Shown here piece by piece: positions 44,644-57,958 of a stretch of DNA of 64,000 nucleotides. This stretch comes from Acanthopleura granulata. Its lineage: Eukaryota > Mollusca > Polyplacophora > Chitonida > Chitonidae. The position numbers were made by a program, and so were the translations under genes. The notes beneath the pieces were generated by a model, which saw nothing but the letters and a program-made list of their open reading frames with translations, did not search any database and had not been told where the DNA came from. Location: positions 16,258,876-16,322,875 of the forward strand of contig JABBOT010000001.1 of assembly GCA_016165875.1 (NCBI GenBank), written 5' to 3'. Within the stretch, counting starts at the first letter, position 1; every line of letters starts with the position of its first letter.

Positions 44644-44770
44644 CTTATTTATTTATCGATTTATTTATTCATTGATTTATTTATTTATTTGATTAGTGTT
44701 TTACGCTGCGTAGTCAAGAATAGTTCACTTACACGACGACGTTTTGGCTAAATAAATATTGGAATCAGCC
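44644..44770 (-). mobile_element. Type 1 SINE 3' fragment (unit 3)
   Basis: Expanded tttatttatt tract then gtgttttacgctgcgtagtc. Counterpart of 25825–25925. Confidence 0.62.
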
Positions 44771-44826
44771 ACAAAGATTCAATAAGATTATACGGTTGTG
44801 CCTCTCATTTGTTTGAAAATAAATAG

Positions 44827-47060
44827 TCCTCGCGGTCAGGAGATTTTGCTTCATTCCAGCCTGTAGTACCTGACAAGAGCTCCCGGAAAAGGACTTTGCC
44901 TTGCACTGTAACGGGTGCAATAGAACCAATGGGGTGGAATATGCTGTTCACTATAGACAAAATGCCACGATGAGAGAACGGTTTGAAGTCCTTTGATACT
45001 TCAAATGTGAATTAATCAGAATTCAAACCCCACTTACGATCTAAGCTCCTTTGTAAAGAAACTGGGTCGTTGCTGAGATCCAAGTTCTTGGGATCATGCG
45101 CCTGATTATCGGGTGAGAAAGCTTTCCTGACCTCAGAACGGTTGGAAGCAATTTTATGTAGACGTAAATCACTTCCCTTCCTCAGACCCTGCTGTGTTCT
45201 CTTCATGAGATCAATGGCGGCATCCACGATCGGTTTGGCTGTCAGGGTATCGTCAACGTAGAAGTTACGATTGACGAAGTCGAGAACATCACGGCCGAAC
45301 TCGTCGCTCCCCACCGTGGCTCAAACTGTAGATTTGCACTGCCAGCGATGGGTTACTCCCAAAGACCTGGACGCACATGCCTGAATAGGTTTCATACATA
45401 TATTTGAACAAAATAAACAGTGCAATTTACAATACTATACAAGAACAATACATATAATTACTAAATAGAATTTTTCAAGGATTACCGTACGAATCCTGAT
45501 GGAATATCAAGCTTCCAAAGGCGAGTCAGTCCACGTAAACAGAAATCCACAGTTCATGTGAACTCTTGAATCGAACGATGACAGTGGCCTACAAGTGACG
45601 AATGGTAGTAGGTACGGCACGCCGATGATGGTTTGAATCCAACGGGCAGTGTAGATACATTTTCATGGGCGGATAGGTAGTGTCCGTGATGCCGAGTAAG
45701 CCATGTATATTTCCTCGTGCTTCACAAAGTCACCTCCAGTCGAAAATAAGGATGAAAATTACGCAACCTCCCAAAGAGACGATGAACGATGTAAGCTCCA
45801 AAATAACCTCTCAGAAAAAATTACAAGTTGTGAAACACAATCTCACAAAGGGCTACGTACAGAAAAATGGAGCACAAAATGACGAATGTCGAATGGCGTG
45901 AAAGCCTAATTTCCAATAACAATGCCTCAAAAATCCTATCCAGTGGGCGTGAGTAAATATTACTGCTCGCTTTACAACTGCGTCGCTCACATATATAATT
46001 TAACGGGTACATCTTTCCAGAATGTACGCTCCATATACATGACACGAAACTCTTAAACATGGAAGTCTCGAGAACATGCGACTGAATTACAGTGCAGGCT
46101 ATAACGTATACAGTAGTCCAAAGCTAGGTCATACACTGACCCGATTACAATACCAACAGAAAAAAAATAACTCAATATTTTTTAAAGACGGGGTGCACAT
46201 CAGCTGTTATTCCGGTACCACAGTAATCTAAGGCAATTCTTATGATCTATAACATAGAAGCTGTGGAATATTTTTTCCATGTATGGAGTAACGGCAATGG
46301 GTCCATCCCCGAAACGAAGCAGGATTCCCAGGTGGCTGTTGGTAAGATCGGGTCTAACATAGCACCACGTGATGTAATGACGCCTCTTACTTGATCAGGC
46401 TTCTTTGGGGAATACACTTCAAAAACTGGAAGGCATCATGCCTCTTCATCTCGTTCAGATGGTGCAGATAGTTCTGCATGTCCCTTGCCCAACGAGTTTT
46501 GCATGAAGTCAATGAAGTGTTGAGGTTGAGTGAGTTCCCTGTAGGTCAAGTGCAATGATCTGGTTCCTTGTACAGAGACAGGCCGATTGTTAGGAAAGCG
46601 CCCACGTGTTGTACGAAAGGGAAGAGGAGCTATCAGGTTACCATCTGGGCCTTTTATGAGTTCATTGTCTGTGATATTAAGAAACTCTCTGTCTTCAATG
46701 GATATTCCAGGTTTGTCGTGAATTGTGTTCGTAGACGGATTGTAGAACCGTTCTGTTTAACTTCAGCATAGTGAGGACATGAAGTATATAGAGATGAAGT
46801 CAGTCCGTCCGTTAGGGAGAAGCTGTGTCTTTTTAACGTTAATTTTCTGTCCTTCTCCCATAATTTCACCGTTACCAGTACTTGACACCAACGGTCTTTT
46901 GATTTGGCTGAAGACTGAACAGATCCCAACTTAGCATCGAAGATAGGAATCCTCTGATCATTCCCAGACGACACCATATCACAAGGCCACTGGTTCGTTC
47001 TTATCACGAGGTAGTGAAACATCAAGGAAGATGCGATGAAAAAACTGTTAAGCTGCTCAA
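44827..47060 (-). mobile_element. BEL/Pao pol fragment, linker copy 2
   Basis: The best-preserved RT stretch in the window is at 45012–45314 on the minus strand: FVNRNFYVDD (YVDD at 45249–45260), LRLHKIASNRSEVRKAF and DLDLSNDPVSLQRSL. The frame ends at a TAA (about 45009) present in all three copies. Upstream in element order, minus-strand segments at about 46200–46900 carry the pre-RT region (FMQNSFGKGHAELSAP). Compared with copy 1, the protease-side end is replaced by about 150 bases of other sequence (47060–47205). Confidence 0.85.
45395..46170. mobile_element. Segment interrupting the BEL/Pao RT, copy 2
   Basis: Counterpart of 26535–27310, at the same site within the RT. Confidence 0.55.
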
Positions 47061-47527
47061 GATACATGAGTAGGTCCCATCAAGTGAATAATTTTACATT
47101 TTTCTGAAGTCAGCAGTGATATAAGTGAAGAAGGACACAAATCAAAACGCTGTTTGTATGTTGACAGCACGGAAGAAACATCACATAAAAACTACAACTA
47201 CACCGGTAAACGTTGTCATAAAATACATGCTGCTGGTAAATTACATATTCTTGTCTTTTCTACATTCTGGAAACGAAAATCGGTACTTAAGATAGAACAA
47301 AGCTTCACGAATAGGACGCTTTCTTTTTTATATCACATTTATACACAGAAAATACCGAAACATTGACTCGGAAATGCATAAAGTAAAGAACCATCGGCTG
47401 GCAAAAAAACGAACAGACGACTCCACCTAAATCAGCCAAGTGTGACGTCACACACAAATAACGATGACGTCATTTTTTACTCGTGGGTCGGTTACGAGTG
47501 TCTAATGTTAATTAACCAGTTTTTGAG

Positions 47528-48343
47528 GTTGTAGAAGAATTAAATTCATTAGCCTTTATCAACGCTCTTCGCATGTTCATCTCGATAAGAGGGCTTGTTA
47601 AACAGTTCAGGTCAGACAGAGGCACGGACTTTACTGAAACCGTAGGGGACTTGTTGACAGATGTTTTCAGTGTGGAAGACCGGTCAAGTCGTGAAATTCT
47701 GTACAACAAAAGGACGGATCATGGATGGCGATTCAATGCGCCTCACTCATCCCACATGGAAAGTGCATGAGAGAGCCTGACTGGAGTCACGGAACGTATT
47801 TGGAATTCACATGTGATGACAGATGTAACAGCTGCAAACCTGACTCATGACGTCCTGACAACATTCCTTGCTGAGGTATGTGTCATTATAAATGGCCGTC
47901 CAGTAACAGCCGTTTTGTCAGATCCTCAGGTTCCCCTAAAAATTACCCCATCAACCTTACTGACAAAGAAGAGAGATACATCCATTGAACCACTATGAAC
48001 ACATGGTGTGAAAGTACAGTTCACAGTGGAAGCATGTCGGCCTAACAGCCCCAGCAAACTCTTTTCTGATATCGTTGGAAGCGAGTGTACCTACAAAGCC
48101 TTCAGGTGAGACTTAAGTGGCAAACCGAACAACCCGACATCAAAAACTTGTGACGTGACTTTTTTGAAAGAGAAGAATGCTCAGCGAAACGAGTTGCCTA
48201 TTGGTATTGTGTTTTCTGTCATTCCTGGTGATTATGGGAAGGTCCGAAAAGCTCAGTTTCGCGTGTTCAGAGCTGGTGAAACAAATACTTACATACCATC
48301 TATCACCGAGGAGATGGTTCTCCTCAATGCGCATGAACTTTGA
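47528..48343 (+). mobile_element. BEL/Pao integrase fragment, linker copy 2
   Basis: Plus strand. It keeps the catalytic-region FRSDRGTDF better than copy 1. It shares the stop replacing a conserved tryptophan (HMESA then stop) and has a further disruption near 47996. THDVLTTFLAEVCVIINGRP is recognisable. Confidence 0.85.
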
Positions 48344-50075
48344 ACTTAAACTGTCGTTCTTTAATATGTTAGACTGTTCATGTCATCTATCAGGCATATA
48401 TCAGACAGGGAGTGTTCTGTAACATATGTTACAGCTTAACTCTATATTGGGACTCTTCTGCGTTTGGAGGGACATGTGCGATAAACGAATAATGTACGCG
48501 CACTCTGGTGCTGACTGTTTTCTACAACTGACCACACACTACAATTAATCTCCCACTGACTTACATGTTAACGTTTGGCCTCACACCACCGTCCCTAAAT
48601 CTGCAAGCCCTAAACCCTTCGGGCCTGATAGTCCCTGTCCCCTTAGAAAACTCCACTCAAATTCCTGATAGGGTATGACAGCTGAAATTTTTCACAAATT
48701 TGACAAATACCTGACAGGAGTCAAACTCACCAAGTGACAGGTCAGTGAACCCTGATTTATCATCACTTTTGCACTGTGTGCATTCGCGTCCATTTCCTGA
48801 AAAACACACAATTTTATACATGGAATAAAAGTTTGAAGCCTGTCCCACAATATGATACCATCCGACAAACAGAAAAAATGAAAAAGGGCAGCCCAGAGGA
48901 ACAAAAGAAAATATCTGTGTAAATACCCAGAGTCTACATTCGTCCTTCCCGACATGTAAGCATTAATTGTGGTCTGTCGCCTGACAGGATCCCTTATCTT
49001 GTCTGATTTTAAAATCCTTTGGTCACAAAATACCATAACATGTTTCAAACACAGCTGACAAATGACAGAAAAATAGAAACCAAGACAGGAGATCAATGAG
49101 AAATTCCCCAAGGGTACCCTCGTCCTTATTTCCTCCCCTTTTAACGCTTACAATTTCCTGTCAAATTCAGAGTTCCACACCTTCATAACTCGACAACCAG
49201 AGAAAATATCTTCATTCTGTAAAAAGTTCCTCCAACAGCTCACTATGATCTGCAACAAAAAACAAAATTTATGCATAAATTGGATTTAGAACTCATTGTT
49301 TACACAATGTTATCCCAAAACACATACCTTTAATGACATTCCATACTTCAGGTATGATTGTCATGAGAGTTTAACCTAAATTGGTCACACAGTTAGTGCA
49401 ACAGGGTAGGCACAACAGTGGACTGCTATGGGCTGAAAAATGAAAATAAAGTATGCAAAAGTCCACGTGGTAGACACCGATTCATGTCTGTGTGCAAAAA
49501 TGCATATCTACGGCTATTTACAAATCTGTACATTGCCTGTTTCTGTCCCGTCAGTTATGGGAACGTGTTCACAGTCAAGTATACACCCCACCAAAGTCAT
49601 CATACGTGACATTGTACAACCACCGTAAATAGCCCACCCCGTAAATAGCCCACCCCGTAAATAGCCCACGCTAACCTCAATAAGTAGGCCAACCAGTTGC
49701 AGGCGTTCACCAGGAGAGTGTCAACTTATCAGCACTGTGCCACTCAACCCATTAGTAATCATAGGATTAAGAGAATAGTAGATCGTGTTGAAGCGCAATG
49801 TTCAACAGATTGTATACAGGCTCATAAAATTTAGAAGAAAAATCAATGTGGGCACATTAGTTTCAGATTGTCTGTCTGAAATGTTACCTGTCTGGGTCAG
49901 TAACAATTACCGTGACATGCGCAAGGGGTCCTGAGTGACGTAAACAGTTGCGTGAGAGAACTGCAATCATAAGTAACGGATAGATCTTCAGACGACTAAC
50001 TCAGTTTGCTGTTACCGTTACCCGGATAGCAGTTTGCCCTCGGTCACTTGAAAGTTTCATCTTCAACTGCGAATA
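48344..50075. other. Linker sequence upstream of gene 4 exon 1
   Basis: Counterpart of 29517–31250. A short repeat ccgtaaatagcccacc occurs two to three times near 49623–49672. No gene is recognised. Confidence 0.45.
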
Positions 50076-50111
50076 TTTATATATTTACGTATCCTAGTGT
50101 AGACTGTCAAG

Positions 50112-50228
50112 ATGAGGAGGACTGAAGCAATTCGCCTAGCAATAATTACCATTGCTGGATGCGTTGTTGTATTTTTTACACAGTATGGGCTGAGGAACCT
50201 AAAATGGAAGTCACAGACAACATCGAAG
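50112..50228 (+). CDS. Gene 4 exon 1 (intact signal anchor)
   Basis: 39 codons starting MRRTEAIRLAIITIAGCVVV, then FFTQYGLRNLKWK. A short basic N terminus precedes a hydrophobic stretch of about 14–16 residues, consistent with a type II anchor. Phase 0 donor aag|gtaccg, or ccg|gtaagg six bases on. Confidence 0.55.
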
Positions 50229-50234
50229 GTACCG

Positions 50235-52400
50235 GTAAGGCATCACCTGATCCATGTACACGCCTCTGTTTGTCAATATGAAGACAAACACTTGACACGT
50301 TCAATCTTTATTTATATCCTGTGATTTATTAAAAAATCTGTAATGTATTAAAATAACCTTACCTGTAAGAGCTATAGATCGAACAAAACTACTGGGAGGC
50401 CGTGACGGGCTACAAAAGAGGGTCCAAAGTGCAGAGAAACAGATCGTTATATGCTGTAACGCTGCTGTATTTGTGTACTACCTTAGAAGTGCATTTTTGA
50501 GAATAGATGCACATAGAAGTGTGAAATAATCCAAGAAACAACAAAGGATCACATGGTTTCTGACTCCTTAATGAGATTTACCAGTTTCCCATTAGTAAAA
50601 GAAAATATATCCATAAAACATACGGTACATACAAAGATGCTAAGAATGTCGAGTAAACCATTCTACGTTTTCAAACACCATCTGTAATAGAATTCATTTG
50701 TCTTAGTTGTGTCTTAAAATCTAATTGCTTCCTCTAAAGATTTGCATTTCACGTATAATGACAAAGAAAAACATCATAAAAAAACTCATTAGGGTGCACT
50801 CGCACCTTTGAAAGGAACAAAACAGATGGGCGCGCATGCAATATTTCTTTTCAACATAAATATTTCCGTCTGTCACTTTTTACAGGTATGAGTTCATACA
50901 GTTATACAAAAGTCCAAAAGTAATCCTCGACTTAATTCTTTCACACTTTGAAACTACGAAGTACACACTAATATAGCTTACTTGTGATTAGTTTTCATAT
51001 AAAGCTCAACTGTATTGTTTACTGTCGATGCTTCTTGTTACAGTTAACATATCCATCCACTTGATTTTGAATACAGAAAATATGTATTGAAAGATGAAAG
51101 GGAGAAACGTAGTAAAGTTCACATAACACCTCAAAGACTACCAATTCTGATAATAAATATGCAAAATTGTTTTAGCTTGTATGTATATACCAATACCGGT
51201 ATTTGGTATATGGGCCTGCATAAATGTGAGAAGGTCACCACACGTTAGAAGGTGCATGTACCCTTGGTTTACAGAGCTTCTCGAATTTCTGACTACGTGT
51301 AATTCGGCTATAATGCTATACATCAACACACATGTATAGGGTATAAATCTACCAGTGGACACTAATCTAATATGAAGAGGATTTTAAATAAAATAAAAAA
51401 TTAAAATAAAAGATTTTCAATAAAAAATTCATCGAAGTGCATAAATTGATAGGGATATAGATGACTTTCGGGTGGTACATACTCCCTATATATCATGAAG
51501 GAATTTTTTCTGTATTTCGTTTTGGGATTATAATACGTGTATGTTGTAACAGTTTGGGATGGTTTATAACCTTTGGTTAATATAACCTAATGTTTAATTC
51601 AGTCTACACTGTATGCTATTAGGTAGACGTCCAAAAGTTCAGTAAGTATGCTGGGATTTGTAAATAGCATGTAAACGAGGACACCGGCTTGAAGAAATAA
51701 GAACATAAAATACTAGAAAGAACAGAAAGTAAAACCAGAGCAACCACGACAGTGTGGCAGTCGGCAAATGACGACTCGTCAGTCGTGAAATCCAGACTCT
51801 TTTAAATTTACACTTGTCTGGGTGTTTACTCTAACCGCTCACATATATGCTTAAACAGCAGTGACTTACATGCTCGCTAGTGCCACGGCATAAGCAGAAT
51901 CAGGTAAAAAAATATTTATTAATAGGAACCGGTTTCCATAGATTTGATCTGGACTCCTGACCAGCACAGTCTGATGTACAGACTCCATGCCCTAGCTACA
52001 CTTGCTCAATAAACAGCAGCCTCTGTTATATATGTTATATATTTGCTTGCCTCAGGTTTAAAACTTGTTTTTATCTCCAAATCCTCTCAAAGGAAGGTGT
52101 CTGGTGGATCCGAAATATGGACACATTCAAGCATTATATTTCTACAACAGAGGAAATACTTGCTGAGACGCCAGCCACACTTCGCATCCATACAGATCGC
52201 TATATATAGACTAAGTGGCCTATCACGTGCCAAGCTAAGTAGATCGGCTGGTGCAGGAAAATGCACGTGAAAATGCATGTGAAATGCCTCACATGTTAGA
52301 GCCATCCGGATTCAGAGCCTTCTTAAGATACAGAACTTATAGCACAGTTATAACAGCCAGTCAACTAAAGCGACAACAAACACGTAGAATTTCGCCAGGA
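50235..52400. other. Gene 4 intron 1, first part
   Basis: Counterpart of 31410–33630. No coding sequence supported. Confidence 0.4.
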
Positions 52401-52408
52401 AATTTCTT

Positions 52409-52563
52409 TATTTATTTATTAGATTGGTGTTTTACGCCGAATATTTCACTTATACGACGGCGGCCGACATTATGGTGGGAGGAAACCTGGCAGAGTCCGG
52501 GGGAAAACCCCACGACTATCCGCAGGTTGCTGGCGGACCTTCCCACGTACTTCTCTAGGAAAT
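52409..52563 (-). mobile_element. Type 1 SINE, head-truncated (linker 2)
   Basis: Counterpart of 33636–33792, with cgactatccgcaggttgctg. Confidence 0.75.
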
Positions 52564-53204
52564 AGTTCATTGTTCTTGTAACAGGGCTGTGAAGAACTGT
52601 GATTGTTCATGGGAGAGATATTAAAACTCCGGTTATCAGAAACAGGGATACAAAAATACGATTTTGCAATCACTTGTGACTGCGAAGTTTATATAACCGA
52701 TGTCAGATTTGTGTTGTATTTCTTGGATACACCTTTTTCATATGCACTGGGACACATTATTAACAATAATATTTTGTTTAAGCTAATCGAAAATATAGAA
52801 GAAGCTCCGGCCTCTCGATTGCTACCAGAGAAAAATCACATGTAAATCCAGGGCGGAAACAGCGATGTCTGGATTCGAGCACACGACCTTATAGCTAATG
52901 GCCAAGGGTGAATAGGCTGTATTCACACGTCAGAATGCTAAAAGAACATTAACAGTCTTACCACATACGTGTTGAATAACGTGGTCATTTGCCATGAAAA
53001 AGATACTTCCCGCAAACTTGGTTCTGACAACATGGCATAAACAATACTTTAACATTGTAGCTGAAACACGACCAAAGTAACAAATCTTATCGTAACAGTT
53101 TTCATAATATTCCAGTGGGTTACCTTTGTTGAACTGCCATTTGTATCATCCGAAAGGGTTCTCTGTTCTGAATTTCACCTTTCAAATATTTATTTATTAT
53201 TTAA

Positions 53205-53372
53205 TTGAAACCCACAAGTGTCCTCAGGTTTCTCGCAGACCTTTCTACTGATACACGTACAACCAGAGAGTAAACCAGCATGATCTGGACTTGAACTCAA
53301 GGCGACAGCATTGGTGAGAGGCTTCTGGGTAATTGTGGCTGCACTACAGCACTAACCCTTTGGCCACGGAGG
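53205..53372 (-). mobile_element. Type 1 SINE head half (linker 2)
   Basis: Counterpart of 34423–34605, with cagcatgatctggacttgaa and ccctttggccacgga. Confidence 0.6.
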
Positions 53373-54168
53373 TTCTATCATATCAAGAGGAGTGACAACT
53401 AAAGGGGAACCTCAAAGCAGTAAGGCGTCCTCAAAGTATAGAACATGGGCGACATAGGGTTTAGCCACACATGGTCACCGTCACCTACATTTTTACTAAG
53501 CCTGTATGTTTGTCGGGTCTGTGTCAGTGGTGTTAATACCTTCATGTCCGATATCCAACTTCAGTTAAACCTGTACTTCAAGTCATGAATATATCAAAAC
53601 TTTCCTCATTAATGTTGCTAGTAACAAAACAAAGCCACGACACTGTTACGCTCATGTCGACATGTGGTCATTGTTGTCCAAGCTGTCACAGTTGGCGTCA
53701 AGGTGTCGTTGTAGTCATTGCTAGATTGCTAGTCAGTTTGTGGGAAGCAAATATTTTCTTAATGTTGACATTTTAAGTACGATATTTTTAAAACGACAGT
53801 ATGAGACAAATACCCGAACAGAACTTAACAAGACATGTTATGTGTGCCACATAAGGCGTGTTCATTTCCTACACTTTGTGTCCTCCTCACTGCCTCCAGG
53901 TAATGGTATGTTTGAATGGGGTTGTTTTCCAGTGAATGATGAATTCCAAGGCTAGAGATTATCGTTTGCAACAAGGGAAAAAAAATATGCCATACCAGAA
54001 AGTGAAGAATAGAGAGAAATATGCCACGCTGACATTACATGTATATCGCTCCCAACATTCACAATCCAATGAAGCTGGTGCATTCGATCACAGAAACGGC
54101 CAATCTCATATTTCTGTTCATACATGTCTATACGATTGTGTAGCGACGATCCATTCTGGTAAAATGGG

Positions 54169-54249
54169 TTTAATACAAACCCAAGCTCTAAGTGTTATTT
54201 AGCTTCGGGAAATTTCTTTATAACACTTAGAGCTTGGGTTTGTATTAAA
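54169..54249. repeat. Perfect 29-bp inverted repeat (hairpin 1)
   Basis: Arms 54169–54197 and 54221–54249 are exact reverse complements. The 23-base loop contains tttagcttcgggaaattt. Linker copy 1 has only the left arm. Confidence 0.92.
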
Positions 54250-54348
54250 GCGAAGTTGTATGCAGAATATTTAGGTAGAGTAACTTATTTAGCTTCGGAA
54301 AATTTCTTTATGAGTTACTCTGCCTAAATATTCTGCATACAACTTCGC
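54250..54348. repeat. 36-bp inverted repeat (hairpin 2)
   Basis: Arms 54250–54285 and 54313–54348 have one mismatch. The 27-base loop contains tttagcttcggaaaattt, nearly the same as the loop of hairpin 1. Confidence 0.92.
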
Positions 54349-54451
54349 CCTTGTCTGCAGTGATAGTACCGGATCATCGCCAATAGGCTGCACTGGTAGG
54401 GTGGTTTTAGCATTAAACAGGTCACTGTCATTTTGACGTATCACAGTGCTG

Positions 54452-54631
54452 CCATTGCGTTACTGCTTTATAAAGCATTTAGCGGATGAGCTTTCGGCAT
54501 CGAAGAAAAGCCTGTCCACCCGTAGCTCCTCCTTTACCAGGGTGTCCCTCACCTTGCGGAAGTTTAAGCCAGGATTTATTATGTTATATTCTGAGGGTCC
54601 AAATCAGGACTTACTTTCATTTCAAGCACTT
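54452..54631 (-). other. 180-bp block identical to linker copy 1
   Basis: Identical to 35508–35687. The minus-strand frame from 54603 to the TAA at 54460 is preserved. Confidence 0.35.
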
Positions 54632-55068
54632 ATAATATATATTTCCATTTCAAACAGATATATTATTCTAATGAATGACCACTTGAGTTAAACTTTACAA
54701 GTGTTTTTCCTCCAGCAATTGCAACTTCGAAAACCTCCTAACTATTACCTTAGCTATAAGCATAACCCAACCAAGTTTCGATTATAATGTAAGTAAAACA
54801 CTGCAGATAAGGCCGCTTCAACTAGGCTAATACCAATCTTTTATATATATATCGGAATTGTGCTTTTCATGCATCAAACATAGGTTCTTGTTCAGTTATA
54901 ACGGGATCAATTTTGCCAACTTTGTTGTTTATATATTATTCAGATCCCACTGATCTGACATATTCATATTCTCATAGGATTTGTCAGATTATGAGTTACA
55001 TTATGCAAGCATACCTTCTTATTCTAGTAAATACAAGTTGTTGTTTATATTTTTTCTCATTTGCATAG

Positions 55069-55176
55069 AAACTTGAAACTTGAGATCAAGTGTCCAAGTG
55101 CAGAACCCGGACATATTCTCAGTGCACAAGAAATGGCAACAATGTCAAAAGCTTCGATTCAAGATGTCTACAACAA
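55069..55176 (+). pseudogene. Gene 4 exon 3, double lesion
   Basis: The duplicated aaacttg creates KLET followed by a stop. The donor reads caacaaataag instead of cacaagtaag. Confidence 0.85.
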
Positions 55177-56454
55177 ATAAGCCGGGAATGTCAGAATGTG
55201 TGAATATTATGTAAAGCATAAAGCACAGTAACTGTAGTTCCTTTGAAAATTATACAGAAGGCGTGAATGACCGTGGGTTCTGCCGGTTTTGCCCCTTTTC
55301 CTCCAATCACAATGTTGGCTGACGTCATATAAGTGAAACATTCTTGAGTACGGCGTTAAACACCGATCAAATAAGTAAAGAAACCAGGCGTGGAGCAGGC
55401 GGTTGATTATTGCTCAAGAATCCACATTCTTTGTCCAAGTTGTTATTCCAAAAAGTGTCCACTACCAGCCAATAGCAATAGTGAGCTAAATTCTGGGTTT
55501 TGCAATTGTCCTTCATGTACATTTGTGCGAATTTGATGAACTTACATGGTCTATATATTCAAAACTACATCAACGCTTCGCCTGATGTGCTGATTACGAG
55601 GCTTGTCGGGCTTTCCTTGGATAACACGCTTTTTCGTTATTGTATTGCAGCTCGTTGTTCGTAAAAGGATACATAGACACTGCAAGATATGCAGACGCAT
55701 GGGGATTTTGTGCATTTTTTCCTATTCCATGTTCCATTCAAATGTACGTTCGAAGTGCTTCAAAAAGTCAGCATTTCGACTTATGAGCGTAATCTAAACA
55801 TTATGATGTTTGCTCCATTTCGATTTGAAATACACTTATATCCTTTCTTTATATCTGTATACTGGCTAACACTGAGTATCAGCAGTCAGGTTTGCACAGT
55901 GTACGAGTACACGCCAAAGTTTAGAGTATATGAATGCATCAAACACAGATTTGTCTCCCTTGAGGTATATTTGACCATACCGCTGGTGGTCCGCTGATGT
56001 GTTTTATACTGTTACTTCAGTTGTTATTAATAACAAATATTTGCACTTTACACAATTTAGTGTTGCATTTCAATTTTGGTGTGATTATTTCGGTTTTGTA
56101 TTGTTATGAGTATAGGATTTTATGTCCATTTGAATTTTGCATGAGTAACTTAGTATGGGTGATCCCAACCCTCGTGATGACGTGAAATTCACGGGAAATT
56201 CAACTCATTGCTCCAAATGTTTTTCTTTACCTTACCAGGTGTCTCTGAAAGCATCTTCAAACAGGGCTAGATGTATTTTACTTTGTATACTACAATTTGT
56301 GGCCATTTCAAGGCGTGGTTATCTCCAAATATTCTTATTAATACAAAGGAACGTGTCTGTATATTATCTGTTAAAGTGGTGTGTTATTTTACCGCGAGTT
56401 GTATAGTTTCTTGCTAATTTCGATTTTAACAGCCCATGACCGATATGATTACAG

Positions 56455-56573
56455 TTACGCGAGTAACGCCGGAAGATGTTAAGAATGGGCGTTGTCGGGG
56501 ACGGAGGCTGGGAGATGTGTGATGACCCTGTATATAGATCCACCCACGACAACTGTCTGGTTAATTCCTTCGG
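56455..56573 (+). pseudogene. Gene 4 exon 4, 13-base deletion
   Basis: 119 instead of 132 bases. The gap follows agtaacgcc. Later positions also changed (DNCLVNSFG for DNCLVYSFG). Confidence 0.85.
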
Positions 56574-57261
56574 GTGAGATTTATTGATTTGTTTGTTTTT
56601 CACTCGTGATATTCTCTGCAAGTCTGTCAGGTGAACAAGTAGGGGAAACCAATACGCCTCGTTAAATAAGTCACCTGCTGATGATTTCATTGATCCGAGA
56701 TGTCAGTGGCCAGTTGGCCACAGATAATGATGATGGAGATGATGCTGATGATCCTTAAATAAAGGGCTTCGTGCATTCCTTTGATAGAAGGTTTTACACC
56801 ACATGCGGCCTTACGTCTGTGATATAGCAGAAAGAAGAACAATAAACCGAGGCGCAAATACCAAAAGAAAACAAATTACATCAGTTATTAAGCGCAGTAT
56901 GCTTATTATTAACTACTTAATGTTGTGTTTTGCACATTTTCTTTATGGTTCTCAAAATCCTGCTTATTGTATTTTACGTAAAATTTAGCTTTTTTTATAA
57001 GCGATACATTTTGCTTGAATCTGATCAATCGCATTGATTCATCCACCTTAATCATACGTCCACTCCAGAGCTTTTTTTCACGTTTCATTAACTTCTTATC
57101 TGAAAAACTTCATGTTCGCATCAAAAGTATGATTTTAAGGCTTTAATGCGCATTTGAAAAAACTTCAGGTCAAATGTTAGGTGGAATACTCTACTTTTAA
57201 CTTACATATACTTAGTTTTTTGTGTTGGTTATTATATTGAACTGTTTGCTTTTCCTTTCAG

Positions 57262-57336
57262 GATAAACAATGATTTGAATTTTGATCACATGTTGGGTTT
57301 CTATTATGGCATCCAAGTCCATTCCTTTGACCCCAG
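57262..57336 (+). pseudogene. Gene 4 exon 5, open but diverged
   Basis: 75 bases with normal borders. The protein reads INNDLNFDHMLGFYYGIQVH then SFDP, seven replacements against genes 1 and 3. Confidence 0.8.
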
Positions 57337-57819
57337 GTAACTACCATCGACATATCCTCCTGAGTTGATATACATGGATGTAATCTCTAGTTTATCAGGC
57401 TGTACAGTCTTTCACATAGGCTACTATACGAGGTGATGTTTGCTTTCGATTATAGCTGAAATATTTCAGGAAGAATGGATCTCTAACATTTCAAATGTCT
57501 CAGACATCGGCAACAGTTGAATCTCTGCATTAACAATTCAATCCTCTGATATAATAACTGGCATGCAGCAATTCCAATAGTTATATATACAAGTCGACAA
57601 CAGTTCGATCATCCGGAAAGTGACTAATGCGTCTGCAGCGAATGGAACATTCAGCCTTCTGCTTTTTTCAATTATTTCAAGGCTTGTTGCTGTTACAGTT
57701 ATTCTCATTTCCTTCCTTGGCCTTGTGAATATATTTCTGTTCCAAGTTAACACATCATTTGAAAAAAAACTGTGTTTTGATATAGGTAAACAAGAGAGAT
57801 TCATTTCATTTCCAAACAG

Positions 57820-57958
57820 CACGAAACTGAATACTTCTCGTCGGAATGAAAAGGTCATGTTTCACCACCTAGGGGTTTCTGAAATGAACGGCCACATACG
57901 TGGTACATGGCCAGTGAACACGTTATCGAAGATTCGCAAGGATTTAGGCCATTTTCAG
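57820..57958 (+). pseudogene. Gene 4 exon 6, donor lost
   Basis: 139 bases, open. The FDPSM methionine is threonine, and the junction reads cag|gaatgg where all other copies have cag|gt. Confidence 0.85.

Larger units (their letters stand above)
36058..44826. repeat. Unit 3 body of tandem duplication
   Basis: It matches the unit 2 body from exon 3 through the aaatag junction. The 37-bp minisatellite is reduced to one copy at about 39258, and the 157-bp satellite lies at about 40785–41270. Confidence 0.85.
44827..55009. repeat. Linker copy 2 of the tandem array
   Basis: Counterpart of 25979–36057, with a deletion of about 90 bases just after exon 1, an extra stretch of about 115 bases at 51757–51872, and the double hairpin at 54169–54348. 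Confidence 0.82.
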
